Shown piece after piece: positions 1 through 9,108 of a stretch of DNA of 64,000 nucleotides (positions are counted from its first letter, which is position 1; every line of letters begins with the position of its first letter). This stretch comes from Azolla caroliniana. Taxonomy: Eukaryota; Polypodiophyta. Location of the stretch: positions 5,270,001-5,334,000 of the forward strand of contig JBHGNT010000010.1 of assembly GCA_043228905.1 (NCBI GenBank), in the 5' to 3' direction. The notes beneath the pieces are model-generated. The model saw only the letters and a list, made by a program, of their open reading frames with translations, was not told the DNA's origin and ran no database searches. Position numbers and translations under genes: made by a program.

Positions 1-149
1 TAACATTGCAATACCAACAAATCACACTAATATCGGAAGTTATGGAAATATGAATACAACTTTCATAACAAGCAATGAATATGACAGTATAGGGATGAAT
101 CTTATGACCTATCTCTAATTTATTTGGAACTGAATCGGTATGACTCCAC

Positions 150-2033
150 TTAGTAATGTACTAGGGATTCATATAATTCTGGTGATAACCTTGGGGATGC
201 TACCGAAACTACAGGATTGGTTTTATAGAGTATAATACCAAAGCTTTCATTCATATCCATTTCTTTGACTCCCGGTGGTAAACTCCATTCGTAGGAGTGA
301 ACCAATGAGCCTAACATTAGGTAGACATTAAGGAGGCCAAGATTCATGGCTGGACAAGCTCGTCTACCGGCACCGAATGGCAACAATTGGAAATGATGAC
401 CTTTAAGATCGACAGTTGAATCCAGGAATCGTTGCGGTCGAAACTCCTGTGGCTTCTCCCAGGAGTTCTCATCCATTGAGAGAGACCAAGTATTGACAAG
501 CATTGTGGTTCTCTCGGGGACATAGAATCCGGCAACTTCACATGGCTGTATGGATTCATGGGGGATCAATAATGGTACCACTGGATGCAACCTCATTATC
601 TCCTTCACAGTAGCTTGTAGATATGGAAGATTCGGTATGTCTTCTTCACTCATCAGCCTATCCTTGCCAATGACGCGATCGAGCTCGTCTTGTAGTCTCC
701 TTGTTATGTCATCGTGTCGTATTAGTTCTGCTAATCCCCACTCCACAACTACGCTAGATGTATCCGTTCCACCCGCAAACATATCCTAACAATTCAATGA
801 TTATCGTCACAAATGTTATACTCAATAAACGAATAATCTTCGTGCACATTTGTAATAAAATAGAAGTCAGCAAAGAAAGGAAATGCATCCACATACCCAT
901 AAAATTGCTTTGATATTGTCATCTGTCAAACTGATTGTATTGGATATATGCCCCTTATCTTCATGTAGCAACAATAGAGTGTCGAGAAGATCCTTTTCAC
1001 CATAGCTACCAGCAGCTGTATTCGCATGAGAATCCCGCCGATTGTCGACTATTCTCTGAAATATGGTGTCCAGCTTCTCGAACGTGTCATTGGCACGTCG
1101 TTCGAGACCTTGTATGTCTAGAAATCTTAAAGCCGGCAATAAGTTGCCTATATTGGGAATGCCGATGAGGTCTAATGATTCTCGGAGGGCGTCCACGAGC
1201 TCCAATCCATTCATGTTTATGATCACGGAAAGGTCATTGAAGGTCTTCCCCAAGGCCATTCTTGAGATGCTGTTGCACGCCCGAACTTGTAACTTCGTGC
1301 GCATGTCTTGGGCCTTTTGGATGTCTTGCCACACCGAATGAACAAGACCCCTCATCTCCTCGCCTCGGATTGGTTTGAAGTGTTGCACCCTTGGAGTGTT
1401 GAAAAGTTTGGTCATATATACTTCTTTCACCTGGCAACCAAGCAACACATATTTGTTTGGAGACCACTAAAAATGAATAAAAAGATAGCTCATCAAAAGT
1501 TTTCAGGACCAAAATTGGAATTTGCAATTAACACTAATTTGAAGTGTTTGTGATGTTATGAGAAATCTAGGTAAGATGTAATTTTGAATTTGCATTACCT
1601 TCCGCCAAAGCGGCCCGTAGGGCGTGTGGGCGAGGCCCGAGCAGTTGTAGGTGAAGCGGACAGCGGCAGAAGACGAAAGGGAGCGGGAGGCGAAAACAAG
1701 GTCATGGGTATGCAAGATGAGGCGGGCTATGTCGGGCGACGAGACAACCAATGTAGGGACAGAGCCCATTTGATAGGACAAGATGGGGCCGTACCGCGTG
1801 GACATGTCATGGTACCATCGGTGCGGAAGTTGCGGAGACATAAGGAGCTGGTGGAGATGTCCTAGGAAAGGTAAGCTGCCAGGTGGGGATGGAGGAGATG
1901 GGATATGGAGGAGCTCATGTTTCCTCATCCTCCTCTTCATCTTCCTCTTCATGTTTTGTTGGACATACTGCCACAGAAGCACCCATCCCAAGATGCCCAA
2001 TAACACTAGTGCCCATATTGACCACTCCTCCAT
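150..2033 (-). CDS. Cytochrome P450 (plant A-type, CYP71 clan-like), three exons
   Basis: This is a haem-thiolate monooxygenase, probably anchored in the ER by its N-terminal hydrophobic helix (residues about 5-24) and followed by a basic stretch and a proline-rich hinge (PSPPSPPGSLP). Exons read on the minus strand are 2033-1599, 1430-897 and 785-150. Both introns are GT-AG and phase 0, and the joined product is about 534 residues, a normal P450 length. Visible motifs are the I-helix oxygen-binding AGGTDTS, the K-helix KEIMR (ExxR), FRPQRF (PERF region) and the haem loop [10 protein letters not shown] with the cysteine ligand. The last position of the haem signature is Ala where Gly is usual. 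The substrate cannot be told. The start is the first ATG of the open frame, preceded by a GA-rich leader. No frameshift or stop is seen, so it is probably functional. A pseudogene fragment of a close relative lies near 17.7 kb. Confidence 0.9.
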
Positions 2034-2799
2034 ATCTCTTCTCTTTCTCTCTCCCTCTCTGCTTCCCTGTTGTCTACGGAAGCTTTCTACTACATATGTA
2101 TCTTATTGAGGAGCCATTTTCTAATCCATGTAATTTAGCCTGCCTAATTCCCATTATCATCACATGGTGATTTGTGACAAGTTTTCAAGGTGTAAATATA
2201 GATTCCAATTTGTCCTAATCGACGAGTGAATCTCAATCGTACGTCCACATTTGGCCCCGATTCTTTAAGGAAGTGAGTAACCTGGCCAACCGCCCAACCT
2301 AATTCCTATTATCATCACATGGCGAATATGGATCACACACTACCCAAATCCATGAGTTGTGACAAGTTTTCAAAGTGTAAAATTCAAATATAGATTTCAA
2401 GTTGTCTTAATCGACATGTGAATCTCAGTCATAACTTCACATTTGGCCCTGATTCTTTAACGAAATGAGGGACTTGGCCGGCTCCCAACAATTTTTGTGT
2501 TTTACAAGCATATAGATACTTTTATACCGTCTCATGATGATCTATGAGATGGGATTGGGCCCCTAGGGCAACTGTTTCAATTTATGCAAGTTGGATGTCT
2601 GGCGATAACAAAATGAGACTTTTATAGGAAAAATGGTATTCAACGAGACACCTATGAGAGGAAAATGTAATGCTACAAATCACAATGATTTATATTTACT
2701 ATAAAATATTCTCTCACATTTCTCCTCATGCATGTAGATGAACATTCTTTTGTAGGTTACATAAGTTTGACGATTTCTCAAGACATTTCTAGCCATGTT
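2034..2799. promoter_or_regulatory. P450 upstream region with a direct duplication of about 150-180 bp
   Basis: No gene is seen here. The leader next to the P450 ATG is purine-rich on the coding strand. Further upstream, about 2141-2291 and 2296-2480 are two diverged copies of one segment. Shared blocks include ATTATCATCACATGG, GTGACAAGTTTTCAA, AATCGAC and CACATTTGGCCC. The second copy has an extra internal stretch of roughly 30 bases. No clear TATA box was identified. Confidence 0.6.
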
Positions 2800-3863
2800 T
2801 TACATTCGTTTGTGTCGCAAGTTGATGTGTTGCAAATCAATTTCCCATTGGGGAACATATTCTATATACAAGGATTTACGTATGCACAATGCTTGTAACT
2901 GAAACTTAAAAGATTCTGGAAATTGAAGATTCTCTAACTTCAAAAGATTTTGGAATTTGAAGATTTTCCTTTGATCAACCGGGTTGCATCTTATTATGCG
3001 TGCAGGCCTTACTTTGTTGATGCCAATCTTTCTCTTTCTCTTCATCTCGGGAGCCGGTTCTTTACTAGACTTATCCCATCTCTCTTCCTCTTTGTTGGGC
3101 ATATCTTCTTTTTCCATTTGTTGCTCCTCTATCTTTTCTTTCTGCATCAAGCATAGGAACTTGTATTATCATCATGGGCCAAGTTTGTGTTGGATTACCT
3201 CGGATCTCATCGTCTTTAGGAGCCAAATCTACCTCAGTCTTATTTTTATTCTCATCTTCAGATGTTGTGCCTTTGTCAAGCTTAGTCTAGGCATTCTCTG
3301 TTTTAGGTTCCTAGCCAATGATGTCCTTTACCTTCTTAAGTGGTCCTCGGTCTTGATACTCGATTTTCTACTTAGAATATCGAGTGATTTTAAGCCCTAG
3401 ATCCATAGAGAATTGTCGCAGCTTGTCGAGACCTAGTGTCTTTGTAAAAATATCAGCCACTTACTTTTTGATGATGTCTTCAACCAATATCAACTCACGG
3501 ATATAATGATTGTGCACTTACATTTGTAAGTCACTGTATGAAACACTAGATTCTTTGTGTGATGCATGCTTTTGAGATTGTTGTAGTGGATGAGTTTACT
3601 AATTTCCTGAAGTCTTTCTAAAGTCTTTTCAGTCGTATGACTTTGCATGTAGCTATGGTTGTGTTCCGATACTCTATCTTAGTGCTTGACAAAGACACTT
3701 TTGGTTATTTCTTGTTGCTCAAGGAGATTGATCCACATCTGTGTGTAAACATTGATATTATTGTAGATCTCATATTGAATGAATTGCATGGCCGATCAAT
3801 ACTGGTGAACCCCTCAAGTCAAAGCAGTATTCTATGGTTGTAAAAGATATTGCGATCGAGTGC
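2800..3863 (-). pseudogene. Decayed Ty1-copia, RNase H and 3' tail portion
   Basis: Read on the minus strand, 3863-3395 gives broken pieces of a copia RNase H: GYCFDLRGSP, then a KKQPTVSLSSTEAEYR-like block (SNKK-stop-PKVSLSSTKIEYR), then a KHIEVHYHFIRE-like block and VADIFTKTLGLDKLRQF. Stops and frameshifts are frequent. Downstream, to about 2800, lies a lysine- and glutamate-rich frame (EEQQMEKEDMPNKEEERW) that resembles the hydrophilic tails after RNase H in two other copia copies in this window. The sequence resumes on the far side of the chromovirus at 9548, so this is the 3' half of one element split by that insertion. Confidence 0.75.
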
Positions 3864-4302
3864 TGTCATGGCAAGACCCGAACCCATGACTTTATGCTAC
3901 ATGGGTCGAGCTCTTACCATTAGATTATGAATTGTATTTTGTAGGATATTATTTTCATTTATACTTTATCATAGAAAATTGATGTATATTCCAGATCTCT
4001 CTGGAACATTCTAGAAGCTTCAGGATTATTCCTAAAAACACTATAAAAGGAGGCACAAGGCATTGTTTTGAACCAAATTGGTTCAACGCCAGTCTTAAGC
4101 CTCTTAGCCGCTTGTACTTATCTTTTCACATAATATATAGCTGCTGTCATCATCTCTCTCTCTCTCTCATTCTCGCTATCTCTCTCTCTCTCCTCTTCTC
4201 ACTTCCTCTCTCGGGAATCTTACGCAGTCCCGTCCTCTTAGTACTAATAGTACTGCTGTTCTTAGTACTAATTCCATCTTTGTTTTAGTACTATTCCTGA
4301 CA
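3864..4302 (+). repeat. Chromovirus 5' LTR
   Basis: The LTR begins TGTCATGGCAAG and ends TTCCTGACA. It holds overlapping inverted repeats in its first 70 bases, a heat-shock-type element (4004-4021), a TATA box (4042-4048), a near-palindrome at the expected RNA start (4068-4086), a CT-rich stretch (about 4155-4215) and four TAGTACT motifs near its 3' end. The first 60 bases, read in reverse, resemble a tRNA body. Confidence 0.93.
4004..4048 (+). promoter_or_regulatory. Heat-shock element and TATA box in the chromovirus LTR
   Basis: Positions 4004-4021 read GAAcaTTCtaGAAgcTTC, a perfect run of four alternating GAA/TTC pentamer units, which is the binding pattern of heat-shock transcription factors. 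A TATAAAA box follows at 4042-4048, about 20 bases downstream of the element. The same arrangement is kept in the 3' LTR at 9249-9293. Heat-responsive LTR promoters with such elements are known in plants (ONSEN, a copia element). Heat induction of this element is inferred. Confidence 0.75.
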
Positions 4303-4304
4303 GT

Positions 4305-4316
4305 TTGAACCAATTT
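4305..4316 (+). promoter_or_regulatory. Predicted self-primer binding site
   Basis: The 12 bases TTGAACCAATTT lie two bases after the 5' LTR. They are the exact reverse complement of AAATTGGTTCAA at 4075-4086 inside the LTR, 33 bases downstream of the TATA box, where the RNA 5' end is expected. No TGG-initial site matching a tRNA 3' end is present here. Tf1 and sushi elements prime reverse transcription with the folded-back 5' end of their own RNA, and this arrangement fits that mode. Confidence 0.7.
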
Positions 4317-4371
4317 CTTCCTCTAGCCTACTTGTCACTCTCCCTCATCCTCCTACCCTTTTCCCTATACT

Positions 4372-5529
4372 ATGGCTACTGTTAGCGCCCAAGAATACCA
4401 ATCCGTTTTCTCCGAGCTACAGTGCCTAAAAGAAAAGTTTGTTGCCCTGGAACAAGAAAACCAACGGTTGATAGGGGATCTACAACAAATCGCTCTAGAA
4501 AAACAACAAACGCAACAACAACATGGGGAGTTAGCGTTACGGGTACAACAACTCGAAGCAGCGTTGCAACAACAAGGATCCAGTCCCCAAGGATTTCATA
4601 AAGAGCCCAAGATTGGACTTCCTGTGAAATTTGATGGAACGCGTTCGCAATTCCGGGGATTCCTTAATCAGGTACGCTTAGTCATCCAGATGCATCCTTC
4701 CCGATATCCCACTGATGCATCTCGAGTCGGCCTAATAGGCACGCTACTTAGCGGCTCAGCCTTGGCATGGTTTGCTCCGCTTCTAGAAAAACAATCACCC
4801 TTACTTAATAACTTTGAAGATTTTATTGGTGAGTTTAAAGCCTGCTTTGGAGACACCGACAGCATCAGGACGGCGATCAACAAGATCCGGCGATTGCGTC
4901 AAGGCGATCGTCCAGCCTCTGCCTACGCGGGGGATTTCCGCCTACTTGCTTCAGATATACCCTGGGATGATCAAGCACTAATGGAGCAGTTTCGCTATGG
5001 CTTGCGAAACGATGTCAAAGATCTACTTCTAACTTTCCCCGAAGAACCAAAGTCTCTTACGGAGGCAATCAGTCGAGCAGTTCGATGTGACAACCGCCTT
5101 TTTGAACGGCGTTCAGAACGTCAATTACAGATACCACGCTCTAGGCCAGAGCCCACTTACGCCGCAGTCGCGGCTAAACCGTTTGCACGAGACATACCTC
5201 AAGCAAATACTTCGACACCGATGGAGATCGATACCATGCGTCGACGCGGCCCGTTATCGGAAGAAGAAAAGCAACGACGACGTGTCAATCGATTATGTCT
5301 TTATTGCGGTGGACCAGGACATATCGCCATCAATTGTCCCCATAGGCCAAGAAGACAGGTAAATCAAATCGTCGCCTGTACTAAACCCGAGTCAATTCTT
5401 CCCTTCGGAGTGTCTGATAGTATTAATAGTACTAATAGAGTGTCGGATAGTATTCATAGTACTAATAGCCCAAGTATCTCAAATAAATTTGAAATCCTTA
5501 GTCAATTAGATGAAGAGTTAAACGATTGA
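4372..5529 (+). CDS. gag: Chromovirus Gag
   Basis: This is a capsid and nucleocapsid protein of 385 residues. It has a glutamine-rich predicted coiled coil at residues about 5-68, then a capsid core with the sushi/PEG10-type blocks FRGFLNQ, YPTDASRVGLIGTLLSGS and IRRLRQGDRPASAYAGDFR. A single CCHC zinc knuckle, CLYCGGPGHIAINC, sits at about residues 309-322. The C-terminus carries two copies of a VSDSI(N/H)STN unit. The ATG at 4372 is the first in frame after the leader. The stop at 5527-5529 lies just after a slippery heptamer, so a minority of ribosomes would be expected to continue into protease. No defect was seen. Confidence 0.93.
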   Translation: MATVSAQEYQSVFSELQCLKEKFVALEQENQRLIGDLQQIALEKQQTQQQHGELALRVQQLEAALQQQGSSPQGFHKEPKIGLPVKFDGTRSQFRGFLNQVRLVIQMHPSRYPTDASRVGLIGTLLSGSALAWFAPLLEKQSPLLNNFEDFIGEFKACFGDTDSIRTAINKIRRLRQGDRPASAYAGDFRLLASDIPWDDQALMEQFRYGLRNDVKDLLLTFPEEPKSLTEAISRAVRCDNRLFERRSERQLQIPRSRPEPTYAAVAAKPFARDIPQANTSTPMEIDTMRRRGPLSEEEKQRRRVNRLCLYCGGPGHIAINCPHRPRRQVNQIVACTKPESILPFGVSDSINSTNRVSDSIHSTNSPSISNKFEILSQLDEELND

Positions 5530-6161
5530 GTCCAGCCAAAATAGGAGCCATTTGGTTGGACAACAGCCCTAGATCTGTACATCCCATTAGTGGTTCCATT
5601 CCTTCCAAGCAAGTTAGCAATGTGTTCCTAGCCCAAGTCATTGTTAGTACTAAAAGTACTCCCCCAGTACCCGTCCTAGCACTTTTAGATTCCGGAGCTA
5701 ATTCCTGTTTCATGGATCGAAATTTTGCCCAAGCTTCTCAGATATCCTTAAGAAAACTTCCTTGTCCCGCATCTGTAGTGGTCATTGATGGTCGTCCCAT
5801 TGCTTCCGGGAATATTGTAGAAGAATCAGAACCCATTCAAGTTGTCCTAGGTAGTTTTGTGTGTATAATATCATTTAATATAATTAGTAGTCCAGAGCAT
5901 CCTATTGTCCTAGGATTACCTTGGCTTGAATTACATAATCCAGCCATAGATTGGAGAACAAGAGAAGTCCGATATCGACCACCCCAAGAACAACTCACCA
6001 AGTTTCGACCATTTCACTCCATCAACTACGCGAAGAAGGACCAAAGGAGGCAATGTTCCTATTTGCCATATCAATACATCCTTCTAGCACTATTAAGAAG
6101 GACTCCTCAATACAACTTCCGGCAAAATATCATCCTTATGCCGATGTATTTGACAAGGTAA
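5514..6161 (+). CDS. Chromovirus aspartic protease frame
   Basis: The frame lies at -1 relative to gag and overlaps its last 16 bases. There is no credible ATG, so expression by frameshifting is likely. The catalytic triad LLDSGANS lies about 55 codons into the frame, and the second conserved block, HPIVLGLPWLELHNPAIDW, is the usual ILG-type strand of Ty3 proteases. After IDWRTREVRY the frame loses family character, and the homologous reading continues in the next frame from about 5960-6010. The remainder up to the TAA at 6159 is probably not protein of the element. Confidence 0.82.
   Translation, partial: RVKRLSPAKIGAIWLDNSPRSVHPISGSIPSKQVSNVFLAQVIVSTKSTPPVPVLALLDSGANSCFMDRNFAQASQISLRKLPCPASVVVIDGRPIASGNIVEESEPIQVVLGSFVCIISFNIISSPEHPIVLGLPWLELHNPAIDWRTREVRYRPPQEQLTKFRPFHSINYAKKDQRRQCSYLPYQYILLALLRRTPQYNFRQNIILMPMYLTR
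5517..5523 (+). promoter_or_regulatory. Candidate -1 ribosomal frameshift site GTTAAAC
   Basis: In the gag frame the codons are TTA AAC, preceded by G, and the gag stop TGA follows one codon later. Slipping back one base gives GTT AAA CGA and enters the protease frame, which is open from 5514. GUUAAAC is, from memory, a natural slippery heptamer of an arterivirus. No downstream pseudoknot was worked out. Confidence 0.55.
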
Positions 6162-9097
6162 AAGCCGGTACCCTTCCTCATCACCGTCCCTATGACTGTC
6201 CCATCGATTTACAACCAGGAACCGAGCCACCATGGGGACCAATTTACAACTTGTCACCCACCGAGTTAGAAGTCCTTCGAGCCTACATAGAGGAGAACTT
6301 GGCAAGCGGGTTCATCCGTCATTCGAAATCTCCGGCCGGTGCACCCATCTTCTTTGTCAAGAAGAAAGATGGCTCACTTCGTCTTGTCGTTGATTACCGC
6401 GGATTGAATAAAGTCACCATCCGGAATAGGTATGCACTTCCTCTTATATCAAGTCTTTTAGAGCGAGTTAATGGTGCCAAGTTTTTTGCTAAAATCGACC
6501 TACGAGGAGCGTATAATCTCGTGCGGATCCGACCGGGAGATGAGTGGAAGACCGCTTTTCGCACGCGGTATGGGCATTTCGAGTATACTGTTATGCCGTT
6601 TGGCCTAACCAATGCACCCGCAGTCTTCCAACACATGGCAAATGATATATTCAGAGACCTCTTGGATATCTGTTTGATCATTTATCTGGATGATCTATTG
6701 ATTTATTCAAAGACCCAGGAAGAGCACGATTCTCATGTACTATTAGTACTAAAGCGACTCCGCGAGAATGGTCTTTATGCCAAGCTAGAGAAATGTAGCT
6801 TTGACTGCAAGCAAGTGGAATTTCTAGGCTACGTCATCTCCTCAAAGGGCATCGCCATGGATCCAGCTAAAATCCAAACTGTACTAGAGTGGCAAATTCC
6901 ACGGTCGGTACGAGATGTACAATGTTTTCTAGGCTTTGCTAACTTCTACCGTAAGTTTATACAGGATTACTCGAAGATTATTTTACCTCTCACACAACTT
7001 ACGAAGAAGGGCCAAGCATTTCTTTGGTCCACCGAAGCAGATATGGCTTTTCGGCATCTTAAGAAAGCCTTTACATCAGCACCGATTCTAGCTCATGTGG
7101 ATACAAGCAAACCATTCATCATGGAGGCCGACGCATCAGATTTCGCCCTCGGTAGCATCCTTTCTCAACAAGGCGATAAAGAAGAGTTGCATCCGGTGGC
7201 TTTCCATTCGCGCAAATTCAATGTCGCAGAAATCAACTACGAAATACATGACAAGGAGTTATTAGCCATCGTGGATTCATTTGTACAATGGCGGCATTTC
7301 TTAGAGGGCTCTCCACATCAGGTCATTGTCTTTAGCGATCATAAAAATCTTGCTTATTTTCAGAACGCTCGCGTACTAAATCGACGGCAAGCTCGGTGGG
7401 CGCAATTCCTCATGCGTTTCAACTTCGAAATCACATATCGACCGGGGAAGCAGCAAGGAAAAGCAGATGCACTATCACGGCGTTCATATCTTGCACCTCG
7501 TCCTGGTGACGCAACATTTGATAATCAAAAGCAAGTAATCTTGGGACCAACACGATTGCACACGACGCGGATTTTTCACACCCCGATGGATTCACGGATT
7601 ACCGATGACATACGTGCAACCTTGAAGACGGATAGTTTTGCTCAAGACATCCTGGTGCACATTGATACTTCTCGGGCATCCTGTTCTCAGTCTCAACAAC
7701 CAGGTATTGACTACCGACAATTCGAATATCATGATGGTTTGTTATTCTTTAAAAAGCGCGTATATGTCCCCGATTGCTCCTGTCGCCTTCAAATCGTCCA
7801 ACATTGTCACGACACCCATACGGCGGGACATTTCGGTAGTACCAAGACGTTGGAGTTAGTGCAACGATCTTTTTGGTGGCCCCACATGCGCCGTTTTGTC
7901 GACGACTATGTTCGGACCTGTGATGCTTGCTGCCGAGCAAAGATGCCACGACACCATCCATATGGCTTGTTGGAACCTTTACCAATTCCAAGTAAGCCAT
8001 GGCAGTCTATTTGTCTTGATTTTATTACAGATCTACCGGTCTCGAAGGGGTTCGATGCTATCCTAACTGTCGTCGATCGATATACGAAGATGGCACATTT
8101 TGTGCCATGTACTAAAGCCATCACTAGCGAGGAAACCGCCGCTCTTGTTATGCGTGAGGTATTTCGGCATCATGGCCTACCAGACAGTATTATCAGTGAC
8201 CGAGGCCCGCAATTTGTCTCCAAATTTTGGCAGCATCTCTTCAGGATGCTCAAGGTCTCCTGCAACCTCTCCTCCGGCTACCATCCTCAAACTGACGGAC
8301 AGGCGGAACGAACAAACCAAACGTTGGAGCAATATCTCCGGTGTTTCCTGAGTTATCAACAGGACGATTGGGCCGAGATTCTCCACTTTGCGGAGTTTGC
8401 GTATAATAATGCTATTCACTCCTCGACTCGGGTCTCCCCATTTCTCGCTTATACCGGTTTCCATCCTCGCTGGTCGGTGATCGACACTCCGGAGCTACCT
8501 ACCAACCCTCGTGCCGAGGACCATTTGGAGAGGCTACGCAAGATCCAGATGGATCTCTCTACTCACCTTCGTCATGCTCAACACACACAGAAGACTTATG
8601 CGGATCGTCATCGGATTCCCTCCTCTTTTGCCATCGGAGATCGAGTATGGCTCTTACGTCGTCACATCAAGACTACTCGACCGTGCGACAAGTTGGATTA
8701 TCGACGACTCGGTCCTTTCCGTATTACGGGGAAGATTAATGATGTCACCTCCCGCCTGGATCTCCCTCCGCAGCTTCAGATACATCCGGTTTTCCATTGT
8801 TCTCTTCTTGAACCTTATAAAGCAAACACCATTCCCGATTGTGTGACACCACCGCCGCCCCCGCTAGAGTTGGACGCCGGCCCGGAGTATGAAGTTGCTG
8901 CCATCCTCGATTCCAAACTTATTCGCAACAAACTTTATTACTTGGTCGATTGGCTCGGTTATAGTTCGAGCGAACGTACTTGGGAACCCGTCGAGAATGT
9001 TGCCAATGCACAAGATCTTCTTGCTGATTTCCACCGAAAGTATCCGGACAAACCCGGTCCGCAATTAGCGCCGACTCGTTCCACTCGTCGTCTTTAA
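5939..9097 (+). CDS. pol: Chromovirus Pol: reverse transcriptase, RNase H, integrase, chromodomain
   Basis: This is the replication and integration polyprotein, open from 5939 to the TAA at 9095-9097. In order it has RT with FAKIDLRGAY and the catalytic YLDD (6683), RNase H with EADASDFALG (about 7121), and the integrase HHCC finger (CHDTHTAGH...CDACC, about 7799-7930). The integrase catalytic triad follows (D in CLDFITD, D in DRGPQF, E in GQAERTN), then a GPF module (RRLGPFRIT). A C-terminal chromodomain (8887-9050, YLVDWLGY...RTWEPVENV) would bind modified chromatin and steer insertion. All catalytic residues I can check are present and no stop interrupts the frame. It is at -1 relative to the protease frame, so either a second frameshift or a one-base indel separates them. 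The overlap shows no canonical slippery heptamer. Confidence 0.95.
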   Translation, partial: SSHRLENKRSPISTTPRTTHQVSTISLHQLREEGPKEAMFLFAISIHPSSTIKKDSSIQLPAKYHPYADVFDKVKAGTLPHHRPYDCPIDLQPGTEPPWGPIYNLSPTELEVLRAYIEENLASGFIRHSKSPAGAPIFFVKKKDGSLRLVVDYRGLNKVTIRNRYALPLISSLLERVNGAKFFAKIDLRGAYNLVRIRPGDEWKTAFRTRYGHFEYTVMPFGLTNAPAVFQHMANDIFRDLLDICLIIYLDDLLIYSKTQEEHDSHVLLVLKRLRENGLYAKLEKCSFDCKQVEFLGYVISSKGIAMDPAKIQTVLEWQIPRSVRDVQCFLGFANFYRKFIQDYSKIILPLTQLTKKGQAFLWSTEADMAFRHLKKAFTSAPILAHVDTSKPFIMEADASDFALGSILSQQGDKEELHPVAFHSRKFNVAEINYEIHDKELLAIVDSFVQWRHFLEGSPHQVIVFSDHKNLAYFQNARVLNRRQARWAQFLMRFNFEITYRPGKQQGKADALSRRSYLAPRPGDATFDNQKQVILGPTRLHTTRIFHTPMDSRITDDIRATLKTDSFAQDILVHIDTSRASCSQSQQPGIDYRQFEYHDGLLFFKKRVYVPDCSCRLQIVQHCHDTHTAGHFGSTKTLELVQRSFWWPHMRRFVDDYVRTCDACCRAKMPRHHPYGLLEPLPIPSKPWQSICLDFITDLPVSKGFDAILTVVDRYTKMAHFVPCTKAITSEETAALVMREVFRHHGLPDSIISDRGPQFVSKFWQHLFRMLKVSCNLSSGYHPQTDGQAERTNQTLEQYLRCFLSYQQDDWAEILHFAEFAYNNAIHSSTRVSPFLAYTGFHPRWSVIDTPELPTNPRAEDHLERLRKIQMDLSTHLRHAQHTQKTYADRHRIPSSFAIGDRVWLLRRHIKTTRPCDKLDYRRLGPFRITGKINDVTSRLDLPPQLQIHPVFHCSLLEPYKANTIPDCVTPPPPPLELDAGPEYEVAAILDSKLIRNKLYYLVDWLGYSSSERTWEPVENVANAQDLLADFHRKYPDKPGPQLAPTRSTRRL

Positions 9098-9105
9098 GGG
9101 GGAGA
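9096..9105 (+). promoter_or_regulatory. Chromovirus polypurine tract
   Basis: The purine run AAGGGGGAGA lies just upstream of the 3' LTR and overlaps the pol stop. It is the expected plus-strand primer. Confidence 0.85.
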
Positions 9106-9108
9106 TAG

